Shown: positions 1 to 9,367, counted from the stretch's first letter. The stretch: DNA of 64,000 nucleotides from Neisseria brasiliensis (GCF_009671065.1 NZ_CP046027.1:372001-436000); one strand, 5' to 3'. Translations and numbers: made by a program. The notes: generated by a model not told the origin, from the sequence alone.

Positions 1-46
1 CTTTACCAACGATAGTTTCGACGGTTTGTTTGAAGAAGCTGCTCAT
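1..46 (-). CDS. 5' end of an unidentified protein (partial)
   Basis: Only the first 15 codons lie in the window (MSSFFKQTVETIVGK, running off the left edge). The ATG at 46-44 is preceded by AGAGGA at a normal ribosome-binding distance, so the start is credible. The product is not recognisable from this fragment. The ribosome binding site sits in one arm of a perfect 16-bp hairpin (51-92), suggesting structure-dependent translation. Confidence 0.5.
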   Translation of the reverse strand, partial: MSSFFKQTVETIVGK

Positions 47-50
47 GAAG

Positions 51-92
51 AAAATCCTCTAAATTCGGCTTAAAGGGAATTTAGAGGATTTT
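51..92 (-). promoter_or_regulatory. Perfect 16-bp hairpin enclosing the ribosome binding site of the leftward gene
   Basis: Positions 51-66 and 77-92 are exact reverse complements with a 10-nt loop. Read on the minus strand, the 3' arm contains AGAGGA and ends 4 nt before the ATG at 46. The arms are A/U rich. There is no U tract before the gene, and it lies 5' of a start codon, so translational control (thermosensor-like or ligand/sRNA-responsive) fits better than a terminator. Function is inferred. Confidence 0.5.
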
Positions 93-231
93 AGGGTGTT
101 TGGGAAGTATTATGCCGCTTGGTAACTATAGTTACTTTACATGGGATTTAAGAGGGGTTTTGCAAAGGTCTCAGGCTGAATAAAAATTTTGAATATTTTA
201 ATGAAATCAACCTTAATCGTCTATACACAAT

Positions 232-254
232 GCCGTCTGAAACCTTCAGACGGC
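232..254. repeat. Inverted DUS pair
   Basis: GCCGTCTGAA at 232-241 faces TTCAGACGGC at 245-254 with a 3-nt spacer. It lies between the divergent genes at 46(-) and 344(+), so it may serve uptake rather than termination. Confidence 0.8.
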
Positions 255-343
255 CTCACCTGCCCATTCATGATAAGAGATTGGATTTTCAGCCAAAATT
301 CATTTAAAATACGCGCCTTTTGATTGTTTTACTACTGACCAAC

Positions 344-913
344 ATGAGCGAACACACACACGAACCACACACTCCGCCACCACACCAGTCCTACCGACCT
401 CAGCCACAGCGTAATTTCTTGGGCAGCCTGATTTTTGCCAGCCGCTGGCTGCAACTGCCGATTTATTTGGGCTTGGCAGTAGTGCAAGCCATTTACGCCT
501 ATAAATTCTTGAAATTGCTGTGGCATTTGGTGGTCAACCTGAACCAAATGGACGACAACACCATCATGCTGACGATTCTCAACCTAATTGACGTGGTGAT
601 GATCGCCAATCTGTTGGTGATGGTGTTGATTGGCGGCTACGAAACCTTTGTTTCACGGCTGCGCGTTGATGACCACCCCGACCAGCCCGAATGGCTCAGC
701 CATGTGAATGCTTCGGTATTGAAAGTGAAGCTGTCGATGTCAATTATCAGCATTTCATCGATTCATTTGCTGCAAACCTTCATCAATGCCGCCAACCTCA
801 CTGAAAAACAAATGATGTGGCAATTCATTATTCACATGGGCTTCTTGGTTTCCGCCGTCGCCATGGCGTGGACCGATAAGATTGTGTACAGCACCTCACA
901 CAAACACCATTGA
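344..913 (+). CDS. YqhA family (UPF0114/TIGR00645) inner-membrane protein
   Basis: A 189-residue protein with a polar, His/Pro-rich N-terminus (about residues 1-25) followed by three or four hydrophobic segments: near residues 40-60, 70-100 ([20 protein letters not shown]), 125-150 and 165-180. The NLIDxxMIANLxVMVxIGGYExFVS core is typical of the UPF0114/YqhA family, whose function is unknown. I chose the ATG at 344; the open frame extends to a TTG at 320, but no ribosome site supports that. The gene is monocistronic, with a DUS hairpin just downstream that it shares with the converging pqiC. Family assignment is fairly secure, the role is not. Confidence 0.75.
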   Translation: MSEHTHEPHTPPPHQSYRPQPQRNFLGSLIFASRWLQLPIYLGLAVVQAIYAYKFLKLLWHLVVNLNQMDDNTIMLTILNLIDVVMIANLLVMVLIGGYETFVSRLRVDDHPDQPEWLSHVNASVLKVKLSMSIISISSIHLLQTFINAANLTEKQMMWQFIIHMGFLVSAVAMAWTDKIVYSTSHKHH

Positions 914-926
914 TTTTTCTATAAAT

Positions 927-957
927 AAATGCCGTCTGAAATGTTCAGGCGGCATTT
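927..957. terminator. DUS-type bidirectional terminator
   Basis: AAATGCC/GGCATTT arms enclose GCCGTCTGAA and TTCAGGCGGC (one mismatch from a perfect DUS). It sits between the converging yqhA-like gene and pqiC. Confidence 0.7.
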
Positions 958-961
958 ATTT

Positions 962-1477
962 TTAATAAGCCATTAATTCAACAGCGCGGTTCAAGCCGGT
1001 TTCCAAGGAATCGACCATGGCCGCATAACCATCGCCCTGCTGCGGCGTTTCGACATGGAAAGGCTTGCTTTGCCCGTTCGGCCACAGTGCGTAGCCGCTG
1101 ACCACGGTTTGGCCTTGGTAGCTGCCATTGAACGCTTCGATATACACTTTCAACACTTGGCTGCTTTGACTGCGGCCGGAAGGGATAAAGGTGTATTGGC
1201 GGTTTAAGCGGTTGAGTTTGTTGCTCAAACTATTGGCTAATGCGCTATCGAGCGAGCTTGCCCACAAATGGTTTTTGGCAAAATTCAAGTGATGCGCATC
1301 AGTCTGATACACCAGCCCGCCTTGGTTCAACGGCTCGGCCAGATACACTCTTACCGCCATTTCGCTGCCTTGGCGCGGCTGGGTGTATTGGCTGTCGGGC
1401 AGCACGAAATATCGGGTGCTTTGCGGCGTGCTGCAGGCGGCGAGCAACACGGCGCAAGTTAAGGCTAAAAGGCGCAT
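962..1477 (-). CDS. pqiC: PqiC-like outer-membrane lipoprotein of the Pqi lipid-transport system
   Basis: A 171-residue lipoprotein: hydrophobic signal then lipobox LLAAC with the acylated Cys at residue 15. The mature part opens with STPQSTRYFVLPDSQY, as in ABC-type transport auxiliary (PqiC/YmbA) lipoproteins. In the Pqi system PqiC is the outer-membrane ring that docks the PqiB tunnel, carrying lipid across the envelope. The ATG at 1477 overlaps the TAA of pqiB by one base (TAATG), showing translational coupling. In this genome pqiB is interrupted by an IS605-family element, so pqiC probably loses both its partner and its coupled translation. Confidence 0.85.
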   Translation of the reverse strand: MRLLALTCAVLLAACSTPQSTRYFVLPDSQYTQPRQGSEMAVRVYLAEPLNQGGLVYQTDAHHLNFAKNHLWASSLDSALANSLSNKLNRLNRQYTFIPSGRSQSSQVLKVYIEAFNGSYQGQTVVSGYALWPNGQSKPFHVETPQQGDGYAAMVDSLETGLNRAVELMAY

Positions 1478-1670
1478 TATTGGCTTCCTTTCGGTATCGG
1501 GTCTTTGGTATTGCTGTTGAAAATCAACGCGTTTGGTTTTTCTTTCAAGGTATTGATCACCGGCTGCGCGTCTTTTAGTGTTTTATCAGGCTGCGCCGTA
1601 AAACTTCGCCGTTCACGGCGGAGATATAAGGCGCGGACTGCGTAGCAGTCCTAAAACCGTTGATATTCAG

Positions 1671-2087
1671 TTAATCAGGCGTTTTCTGCTGTTCAATATA
1701 CTGCCGAATAATCGTAATCGGCGCACCACCACAGCTACCTGCAAAATAAGACGGCGACCACAACGCACCGCCCCATAATTTTTGTTTGATGCTTGGATAA
1801 TTTTTCTGTCTAATCATGCGGCTAGATACACCTTTCAAGCTGTTCACCAGTTTTGAAATAGACACTTTGGGCGGATAGTTCACAAGTAAATGAACATGGT
1901 CATCTTCGCCGTCAAATTCCACCAGTTGCGCTTCAAAATCGGTGCAGACGCTCTCAAAAATACCGCGCATATCGTCCAAAATTTCTTTTGTGAACACTTT
2001 TCGGCGATATTTTGCGACAAATACCAAATGTACATGAAGATTAAAAACAACGTGCCGACCACGTCTTAAATCAGTTTCTTTTTCCAT
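1671..2087 (-). CDS. tnpA: IS200-type Y1 transposase TnpA
   Basis: A 138-residue HUH single-strand transposase. The metal-binding HUH motif is D-H-V-H at His64/His66 and the nucleophilic tyrosine is in IIRQYIEQQ (Tyr130). Length and motif spacing match active Y1 transposases, which cut and join the top strand at TTTAT-like targets as a dimer. It is transcribed away from tnpB, with starts 44 nt apart. It is identical in sequence to the copy at 22764-23180, which argues for recent mobility. Confidence 0.93.
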   Translation of the reverse strand: MEKETDLRRGRHVVFNLHVHLVFVAKYRRKVFTKEILDDMRGIFESVCTDFEAQLVEFDGEDDHVHLLVNYPPKVSISKLVNSLKGVSSRMIRQKNYPSIKQKLWGGALWSPSYFAGSCGGAPITIIRQYIEQQKTPD

Positions 2088-2131
2088 AGACCAAGTGTAA
2101 AATTGCTAAAAATTCCATTATCCATGAAATC

Positions 2132-3274
2132 ATGTTAATACTCAAAACATTCAAATTTGAACTGATGCCAAACGGCGAGCAAATCCGCAAAATGAAACAA
2201 TTTTGCGGTTGTTCGCGTTTCGTATTCAATCGTGCTTTGGCGTATCAAAACGAACAATATCAACAAGATAATTCGTTCAAATTTAGCTACACCAAAATCG
2301 CAAATTTGCTGCCTGAATGGAAACGAGAATTAGACTGGCTAAAAGACTGCCACAGCCAAGTTTTGCAGCAAAGTTTGAAAGACTTGGAAAGCGCATTCAA
2401 AAACTTCTTTGCCAAACGCGCAGATTTCCCCAAATTCAAACGCAAAGGCGAAAAAGACAGTTTCCGCTTTCCGCAAGGCTGTAAATTGGAGCAGCAAAAT
2501 AATCGTATCTATTTGCCCAAAATCGGTTGGGTGCGCTATCGCAACAGCCGACACGTTTCAGGCAGCCTGAAAAACGTAACCGTATCGCAAAAATGCGGTA
2601 AATGGTTTGTATCTATGCAAACCGAAACCGAGCAGGAAATCGCGCAGCCAAACGGTGGCGAAACTGGGATTGATATGGGTGTTGCCAAATTTGCAACATT
2701 GTCCAATGGTCAGTTTTTTGAGCCAATCAACGCATTCAAAACGTTGAAAGGCAAACTAGCAAAACTGCAAAAACAGTTCAAACACAAAACCAAATTCAGC
2801 AAAAACTGGCAGAAACTGAAAGCAAAAATCAGCCGTTTGCACCACAAAATCAGCAATATCCGTAAAAACTACCTGCACCAAATCAGCAGCGCAATCAGCC
2901 AAAACCACGCGATTGTGTATGTGGAAGATTTGCAGGTGGCGAATATGTCCAAATCCGCTAAAGGCAACGCCGTGCAGCATGGAAAAAACGTTGCTGCCAA
3001 ATCAAGCTTAAACCGTGCGATTTTAGACCAGTCTTGGTTTGAGTTTCGCCGTCAGTTGGACTATAAGCTGTTGTGGCGCGGTGGGCATTTGGTGGCTGTT
3101 CCGCCACAAAATACCAGTCGTTGTTGCCCAGCTTGCGGACATACTGCCAAAGATAACCGTCAAACACAGGCAAACTTTGAATGTGTGCAATGTGGCTATC
3201 AAAACAATGCGGATATTGTGGGTGCAATCAATGTGTTAAAGCGCGGTCAAGAGATTTTGGCAGCGCAAAAGTAA
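2132..3274 (+). CDS. tnpB: TnpB RNA-guided nuclease of IS605 type
   Basis: 380 residues. An N-terminal helix-turn-helix/WED-like part (QFCGCSRFVFNRAL, residues 23-36) is followed by a split RuvC domain: Asp181 in GIDMGVAKF, Glu265 in VYVEDLQVANMS and Asp361 in NNADIVGAINVL. A zinc ribbon lies between (C332-P-A-C335 and C351-V-Q-C354). All three catalytic acids and the four cysteines are present, so the nuclease should be competent. Family members use an RNA from the element's right end to cut DNA next to the insertion target motif, which keeps the element at its donor site. Here the motif would be TTTTAT or part of it. Confidence 0.92.
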   Translation: MLILKTFKFELMPNGEQIRKMKQFCGCSRFVFNRALAYQNEQYQQDNSFKFSYTKIANLLPEWKRELDWLKDCHSQVLQQSLKDLESAFKNFFAKRADFPKFKRKGEKDSFRFPQGCKLEQQNNRIYLPKIGWVRYRNSRHVSGSLKNVTVSQKCGKWFVSMQTETEQEIAQPNGGETGIDMGVAKFATLSNGQFFEPINAFKTLKGKLAKLQKQFKHKTKFSKNWQKLKAKISRLHHKISNIRKNYLHQISSAISQNHAIVYVEDLQVANMSKSAKGNAVQHGKNVAAKSSLNRAILDQSWFEFRRQLDYKLLWRGGHLVAVPPQNTSRCCPACGHTAKDNRQTQANFECVQCGYQNNADIVGAINVLKRGQEILAAQK

Positions 3275-3434
3275 AATGAAGTTTCAGGGCAGGACGTGCC
3301 CGTAGCGTCTGTGAAGTGAACCGTGCAGTAAGGCGGTCAGCAGCAGAAACCCACCGAAGCGATTTGTGAATGGCTCAATGCCGTTCACAAATCGCCGTAG
3401 GAATTCCCTCCCTTCAGGGAGGGAAGGACGTCAA
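3275..3434 (+). ncRNA. Predicted reRNA (omega RNA) scaffold at the IS right end
   Basis: The 160 nt after the tnpB stop are strongly structured: a perfect 12-bp stem (3359-3370 with 3384-3395) and a 7-bp GC stem closing the end (3406-3423). In this family the tnpB 3' region is the guide-RNA scaffold and flanking host DNA is the guide, here CAATGCTCTGTAAGG onward (pqiB). The 5' limit is unknown and may lie inside tnpB. Call is by family analogy. Confidence 0.55.
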
Positions 3435-4990
3435 CAATGCTCTGTAAGGTGTTTTGCACATCACCGTAAATCGGCGATTGCGGCGATACGCCTTGCAGGG
3501 TTTGGCGCAATTCTTTTAAGGTTTGGTTGATTTCGTTCGGAATATTCTGCGTTTGCGATTTGCCGATCAGTTTATCCACCGAATTCAACGTCGTGGTGGC
3601 GGATTGCAAAGTGGTTTTCAATTCGGCCAACGATGTATTCAGGTTGCCGACGGTTTGCTCCAGCGGCAGCTTATTGAATTTTTCCAACAAGTTCGCCAAT
3701 TGTGCCTGCAAATCATCAAAGCCGCCGCTGCGCGTGGCAATCACGGTATCGCCACCATATACGGTATGCGGTTTCAGCTTCGGCAAGGAAGACGGCTCGT
3801 CGGTCAGCTCGACCAATTTGCTGCCGGTAATCAGGTTGTTGCTGGCGATGGTGGCAGTCAGGCCGCGGTTTAAGGCCGTCTGAAATTGCTGCTGCCAATG
3901 CGCTTTACTTTGCATATCGGCATTCATTTCCAAACGCGACGGCTCAAGGCGGATGCGTACGGGAATCCAGCCGTTGGCAAACAATTGCAGGCTGTCGTTG
4001 CGGGCAAAATACGGCACATCCGACACCACACCGATGTTGATGCCTTTGTACTCCACCGGCGCGCCCACGCTCAAACCGCGTACGGATTGTTTGAAAAAGG
4101 CAGTGTAGTAAAGCGAGCGGTCGTCCGGCAGGTTTTCCACTTCGCTGCGGCTGTCGTAAAGCGTGAAGGTGTCTTCGTTTTTAACCGATTGCGCATCATC
4201 GGTTTTCGGCGAACTAAACGCAATCGCACCCGAGAGCAAAGCCGGCAGCGGCGCCGAATGCACTTGGATGCCGCTACCCGATGTTTGAATATTGATGCCG
4301 CTTTCCAACCAGAAACGGCTTTCCGCATGAATCAGTTTGTCATTCGGGCTTTGGATGAAGATGGTGTAATGCACGGTTTGGTCATCGGGATCGAAACGCG
4401 CGCTTTCCACCTGACCCACCATAAAGTTTTCATATAAAACCGGACTGCTTACACTCAAAATTTTGTCGTTGGAGCCGGCCAATTTCAAACGCAAACCACT
4501 TTGACCGATGGCGGCAATCGGCGGAATATCCAACACTTTAAACACCGATTCTTCTTCCGCACTGGTACCCGGAGTAAAGGCGATGTATGAGCCGGAAAGC
4601 AGCGTACCCAAGCCGGTCACGCCGCTCTGATCGATACGCGGTTTGACCACCCAAAATTGCGTGTCTTTACGGATTAAATCTTGCGCATCGGCACTCAATT
4701 GCGCCGTGGCTTCCACGCCTTTGCGGTCTTCGCGCAATTTAATTTTGGCGATGCGGCCGACATCTACGTTCAACACTTTAATCACGGTATTGTTGACTTC
4801 AATGCCATCAGCGCTGTCAAGCAGCAGCGTGATGGTCGGGCCGGTATTGCGGATTTGCTTCATCAGCAGCCAACCGCCAGCAATCAGGGCAATCAGCGGA
4901 ATCAGCCATACCACCGACGTGAATACGTTGGTTTTTTTAATACGTGCCGGTGGGGGCGGAGGCGGTAAATCGTTGTCAGGTTGGTTTAAA

Positions 4991-6283
4991 TTATCGTTCA
5001 TATTCATTATGGCCGTCTGAAACTTTGTCCCAAATCAGGCGCGGATCGAAAAAATAAGCAGAAAGCATGGTGAGCAAGACCACCAAGCAGAAATACACAG
5101 CGGCTTCTCCCGGCACCACCCGTGCCATATTGGTGTGAAACGCGCTCATCAAAATAATAATCACAAAAATATCAATCATCGACCAGCGGCCGACCGATTC
5201 GGTAATCCGATACATCACCGACATCCAAGGCGCATCAAGTGGCGGCTTGAAATAGGCAGAGGCAATCAACACCGCCATCGCCACAATCTTCAACACCGGT
5301 ACCAAAATACTGGCGCTGAAAATAATCGCCGCAATCAGCTTATCACCATCGTGCCACATATAAATGATGCCGCTCATGATGGTGTTGATTTCCAGCGCGG
5401 TCGGGTTGGACGAAATCATAATCGGCAGCAAATTCGCCGGCACATACAAAATTGCCGCCGCGATTAGAAAACACAGCGAAATACGCAAACTATACGGACG
5501 GCGGCGGTATAAATCCGCACCGCACACGCCGCAGGTCTGCTCGCCGGCATCGCGAAAATACAGGCAGCGGCTGCAGCAGATTTTATCTTCAGAGGCCGTC
5601 TGAACAGCATTATGGCCTAAAATGCGATGAATTTTATAATAAACCCAGTGCTGCGGAATCGACACCGATGTGCGAATCAGCATCACCGCCAACACCAGCA
5701 TCAGATAAAAAGCCGGCCCGAATGTCACTTCCGACACCGACGATAATTTAATATACGCCACCAGTGTCGACACAAAAAACACATCGACCATAATCCAATG
5801 CCGCAAGCGTACCAGTACGCGCGTGCAATAAAACAACGCCGGCAGCATTTTTTCCATGACCAATGCCGAATACACATACACACACATCAGCAAAAACAGC
5901 AAGGGCGTGCCGAATGTCAGAATAAACATCACTTCGGCCAAGAAACCGAATTCCTGCAACACCAGCAGCCGCATCATTTCCGGCAAAGTCAAAATCGACA
6001 CCACCCCGATCATCTCGATTTTCATAAACAGCATGGTGTACACAAAAGCCATTAAAATCAGCGATGTGGTCGCATAGGCCAATGGCGCAATGTAGGGATT
6101 TTTTTCGACCTGAACCAGCTCATGATTGCACGTCGGGCAATGCGCTTCCTGCCCCTGCTGCAAACGCGGAATGTCGGTGCGGCTACCGCAATCTGGACAA
6201 TCCACCGTGTGCGCCGGTAAAGTGGCATCGTTGCGGAACGATTTAAAACGCCACCAGCGTCGGTAGGTCGGAAACAGTTTCAT
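4991..6283 (-). CDS. pqiA: PqiA-like inner-membrane protein of the Pqi system
   Basis: 430 residues in two similar halves. Each begins with a cytosolic zinc-ribbon pair of CxxC motifs (CPDCGSRTD and CPTCNHE near residues 29-60; CCSRCLYF and CGVCGADLY near 235-262). Each is followed by four membrane helices, eight in all. This is the PqiA/YebS architecture: the inner-membrane partner that feeds lipid to PqiB. Start ATG at 6283. The 3' end overlaps pqiB by 17 bp, giving the operon order pqiA-pqiB-pqiC. No lesion is seen in this gene, but pqiB downstream is interrupted. Confidence 0.88.
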   Translation of the reverse strand: MKLFPTYRRWWRFKSFRNDATLPAHTVDCPDCGSRTDIPRLQQGQEAHCPTCNHELVQVEKNPYIAPLAYATTSLILMAFVYTMLFMKIEMIGVVSILTLPEMMRLLVLQEFGFLAEVMFILTFGTPLLFLLMCVYVYSALVMEKMLPALFYCTRVLVRLRHWIMVDVFFVSTLVAYIKLSSVSEVTFGPAFYLMLVLAVMLIRTSVSIPQHWVYYKIHRILGHNAVQTASEDKICCSRCLYFRDAGEQTCGVCGADLYRRRPYSLRISLCFLIAAAILYVPANLLPIMISSNPTALEINTIMSGIIYMWHDGDKLIAAIIFSASILVPVLKIVAMAVLIASAYFKPPLDAPWMSVMYRITESVGRWSMIDIFVIIILMSAFHTNMARVVPGEAAVYFCLVVLLTMLSAYFFDPRLIWDKVSDGHNEYER

Positions 6284-6365
6284 GAAATCGGGTGTGGAAT
6301 AAAAACTTTATCAAGGTCGGCATTATATAGCAAAAACAAGCTGATAGCAGCGAAACATTGCAAAA

Positions 6366-6395
6366 GGCCGTCTGAACAATCATGTTCAGACGGCC
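6366..6395. terminator. DUS hairpin terminator
   Basis: A perfect 12-bp stem (GGCCGTCTGAAC / GTTCAGACGGCC) with a 6-nt loop. On the minus strand it follows the DASS symporter gene. Confidence 0.75.
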
Positions 6396-6411
6396 TCAAT
6401 AGCCAATTACC

Positions 6412-7883
6412 TTACCAATAGCCCAATACTTTCCACCAAATACCGCCAATCACCACAAACACCAGCAGATTGACCACGCTCATGATAAAGCCGACTTTCC
6501 ACCATTCTCCCAGCGTCGAATAGCCCGAGCCGAAGATAATCGGCGCGGTGCCGGTGGCGTAGTGGGTTAAGGTCATCATAATGTTGGAAGCGGCGGCCAT
6601 CAATAAAGCAAACAGCATCGGCGGCGCGCCCAAAGCAATACCGGCGGCGTAAAAGGCACCGAACATGGCGGTAATGTGGGCGGTGGTGCTGGCAAACATA
6701 TAGTGCGCGTATAAATAAGCCAGTAAAAGCAAGGCACATGCGCCCATCCAGCCCATGCCAGTGCTGGCGATACCGCTTTCCAACAAGCCTGAAAACCAGG
6801 TCACCACGCCGAGCTTGTTCAAAAAGGTGGCCATCATCACCAAGGCGGCAAACCAAGTGATGGTGTCCCACGCACTTTTTTCTTTCAAGATGTCATCCCA
6901 CGTCAAGACACCCGAAAGCAGCAGCAGTGACAAGCCGATAAACGCGGTGGTTGTCGCATCAACGGCATACGCTTTGCCCAGCAGCAATGCCGGAATACCT
7001 GCCCACAAAAACAGCAAAATGCCGAAAATGCCCAGCATAATCCATTCGCCGCGGCTCATCGGTCCCTGCTCTTTCAAGCGGTCTTTGGCAAATTGCATGG
7101 CATTGGGGTTTCTTTCACTTCCGGCGGTGCAATGAAATACAGCACCGTCGGCATCAAAATCATGGCAATCAAACCCGGCACAAACATCGCCAGCGCCCAT
7201 GTGCCCCAACTCAGCTCGATATCGCTGTTGGTTGCCTTGGCCACCAATTCCACCACCAGCGGGTTCGGTGCCGTGGCGGTGATGAACATGGCCGATGTAA
7301 TCGGATTACTGTGGTAATTCACCAGCGACAGGTATTTACCCATGCGGTTTTGCGTACCTTTTTCCGGATCGGAATCGTAGCTTGAGGCAATCGCCTTCAT
7401 CACCGGATGGATAATGCCGCCACCACGCGCGGTATTGCTCGGCGTCACCGGCGCCAACAGCAATTCAGACAAAGCCAAACTATAGCCGATGCCTAAGGTT
7501 TTTTTACCCCATACGGCGATAAACAGATAACCGATGCGCGCGCCCAAACCGGTTTTCAAAATGCCGCGCGAAATCATAATCGCCACACCAATCAGCCAAA
7601 TCAGTGAGCTGGAGAAGCTCGACAGCGCATCTTTAATCGCACCCGAAGGCGTGTCGTTGGTGACACCGGTAAGCGCCACTAAGGTAATGGCAATCATCGC
7701 AATCGCACCAATCGGCATGGCTTTGCCGATAATCGCTGCCACCACGCCGACAAACATTGCCAACAAATGCCAGCCGTCGGGCGTTACCCCTTCAGGCACG
7801 GGAATCACAAACCAAATCAACAAAGCCAACGCCACCGCAACCGCAGTCGGAATCGGCTTAAAACCTATTTTCTTGTCCATCAT
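6412..7883 (-). pseudogene. DASS-family (SLC13-like) sodium:dicarboxylate/anion symporter, one-base frameshift
   Basis: Residues 1-~270 (from 7883) and the rest (frame ending at 6412) read as one 490-residue symporter if a single C is restored in the CCCC run (GGGG on the plus strand, 7105-7108). The join then reads PPEVKETPNAMQFAKDRL. The first part has the re-entrant SNT motif (TPSNTARGGG) and TATAPNPL, and the second has MMTLTHYATGTAPIIFGSGY, the paired substrate/sodium sites of the DASS family (citrate, tartrate, malate or sulfate carriers). Start: the ATG at 7883 has AAGAG upstream; the open frame reaches 7928. The substrate cannot be told. A sequencing error is possible, since it lies in a short homopolymer. 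Confidence 0.85.
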
Positions 7884-8036
7884 CAAGCTCTTGTATGTGT
7901 GAAATCGGGATTTAATATTTGTTAGCAACAGTATAATCCCAACTCCCTACCCTCTAACTTTGATGTATCACAATAAATTCGATATTATTTTGATACAAAT
8001 ATTCTGATTTTTGGGCAACATGCGTGAACAAAAACC

Positions 8037-8073
8037 AAAGGCCGTCTGAAAAAATACCTTTCAGACGGCCTTT
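8037..8073. terminator. DUS hairpin terminator
   Basis: AAAGGCCGTCTGAAA pairs with TTTCAGACGGCCTTT. It lies 3' of the cupin gene and 5' of the symporter gene, both on the minus strand. Confidence 0.8.
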
Positions 8074-8097
8074 TAAGCTTAGATCAATAACCGCTCA

Positions 8098-9249
8098 TTA
8101 CTTTCCTTCGGGCTTGCCGCCTTGCAGGTAAATATCCAACTTGTCGATATTCTGAATCACACGCTGGAATTGCACCGGACCCGGTTGGCTCGGATATACG
8201 CGGCCTTGACACGGGTCGCCTAAAGTGCGGAAGAAATTATCGAACACCGCCGGCGTTAAGAAGCCGATAAACTTGGTGTAATGGTCTTTGATTTGATAGC
8301 TGTGCACCACGCCGGCAGGAATGTGTACCGCATCGCCCGGTTGTGCTTCAAGCTGCTGTTTGTTGCCCAGCATATTCACGCGGCCAATCAGCGGATAGAA
8401 AATCTCGGTATGTTCGCCATGAAAATGCGGCGGCACCATATCGCCTTTCGGCCCTTCGGTCAACAAGGCGATAAAGCGGCCGTCGCTTGCTTTGGCATCG
8501 CCCAAATAAGTAAACATTTGGTCGCCCACCACATAACGTTCGCCTGCACCTTCGGCCAATACATACGCTTGGGCACGGTTTGGTGCTTTATCCAAGGTCA
8601 TTTTGGCCGCTTGGCGTTTGGCTTTAGGCTCGCCAAACCAAGTTAAGCTGCCGTTTTGCGTGGTCGCCGCCAACAATTGCTCGCGGCTGAAACCGGCTTT
8701 GGCTGTTTCAGGCTGCACATGGCCGCTAAACGGCTCACCCATGCGGCTGAATGATTGGTACGTATCGCGGCCGGTTGCCCACAACAAGATTTTATTGCGT
8801 TGGTTTTGGAAACGGAATGCGGCTTTCACACCTGGTGGCACGCTGGCATAATCGCCCGGCGTGAGCAGGTAATATTTGCCGTCCAGCCAAAATTCGACTT
8901 TACCCTCAATCACATAAAATGCCTGATGTGAGTTTTTCAGACTATACAACGGCAAACCGGCTTCCTTGCCGCCCACCCAAGTCATCATCTCATAATCGCC
9001 ATCGGTATCAACCGCACGCGCGATGGTGTTCAACACCATGCCGCCAACCAAACGGCGCTCACCTTCGTCATTGCGGATAAAATACGGAATCTTGCGTCCC
9101 GGTAATTTGTTCTCCAAGGTCACGGCTTGAATGGCTGAAAAGTCTTACGGCGGTTGCTTGGCTTGTGGCGATGGGGCGGCAACAGCACTCAAACCCACCG
9201 ACAACAAGGCGGCAGCCAGTGTATGCTTGATAAAAACAGCAGCTTTCAT
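8098..9249 (-). pseudogene. Exported bicupin (quercetin 2,3-dioxygenase-like) with a stop codon in the leader
   Basis: The ATG at 9249, behind GGAGAAACC, starts a clear signal peptide (MKAAVFIKHTLAAALL, then SAVAA). An in-frame TAA at 9147-9145 is codon 35. The frame then stays open to 8098, giving a 383-residue reading in all. The mature part has two cupin domains: residues about 85-160 (SHQAFYVIEGKVEFWLDGKY, PGDYASVPPG) and 275-340 (PPHFHGEHTEIFYPLIGRV, PGDAVHIPAGVVHSY), the second with metal-binding His/Glu. It resembles the quercetinase/YxaG bicupin group. Reinitiation at the GTG at 9123 could give a cytosolic 341-residue form without the signal peptide. The natural substrate is unknown. 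Confidence 0.8.
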
Positions 9250-9367
9250 GGTTTCTCCTTTAGAGTTGATTTATGTATTTGTTAATATAGCAGCAAGTTT
9301 GAAAACGTGTAAGCAGAATGTTTTACTAAACTGTATGTATAAATTCTACGGTTTATAAACAAAATAA

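Larger units (their letters stand above)
1587..3434 (+). mobile_element. IS200/IS605-family element, copy 1 (1848 bp), in pqiB
   Basis: Limits were set by comparing it with the copy at 22680-24527: both start right after TTTTAT with CAGGCTGCG and end GGACGTCAA, and the flanks diverge outside. Empty-site reconstruction restores pqiB and shows no target duplication, as expected of this single-strand 'peel and paste' family. Ends are subterminal hairpins, not inverted repeats: GGACTG/CAGTCC near 1642-1658, a 12-bp stem at 3359-3395 and CCCTCCC-TTCA-GGGAGGG at 3406-3423. It carries divergent tnpA and tnpB. Confidence 0.93.
1477..5007 (-). pseudogene. pqiB: pqiB (MlaD-repeat tunnel protein) split by an IS200/IS605 insertion
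   Basis: The 5' part (5007-3435) encodes an N-terminal polar proline-rich stretch, one membrane helix (about residues 28-50) and three MCE/MlaD domains, e.g. SADGIEVNNTVIKVLNVDVG and GAPVEYKGINIGVV, then an amphipathic helical region. The 3' end (1586-1477) encodes 36 codons ending in NALIFNSNTKDPIPKGSQ-stop. Removing 1587-3434 restores one frame across a GAT codon and gives a normal 560-residue PqiB. As it stands the open frame reads into the element for about 16 codons and stops at 3385. The C-terminal helix that builds the PqiB needle and meets PqiC is therefore changed. The start at 5007 overlaps pqiA by 17 bp. Confidence 0.9.
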
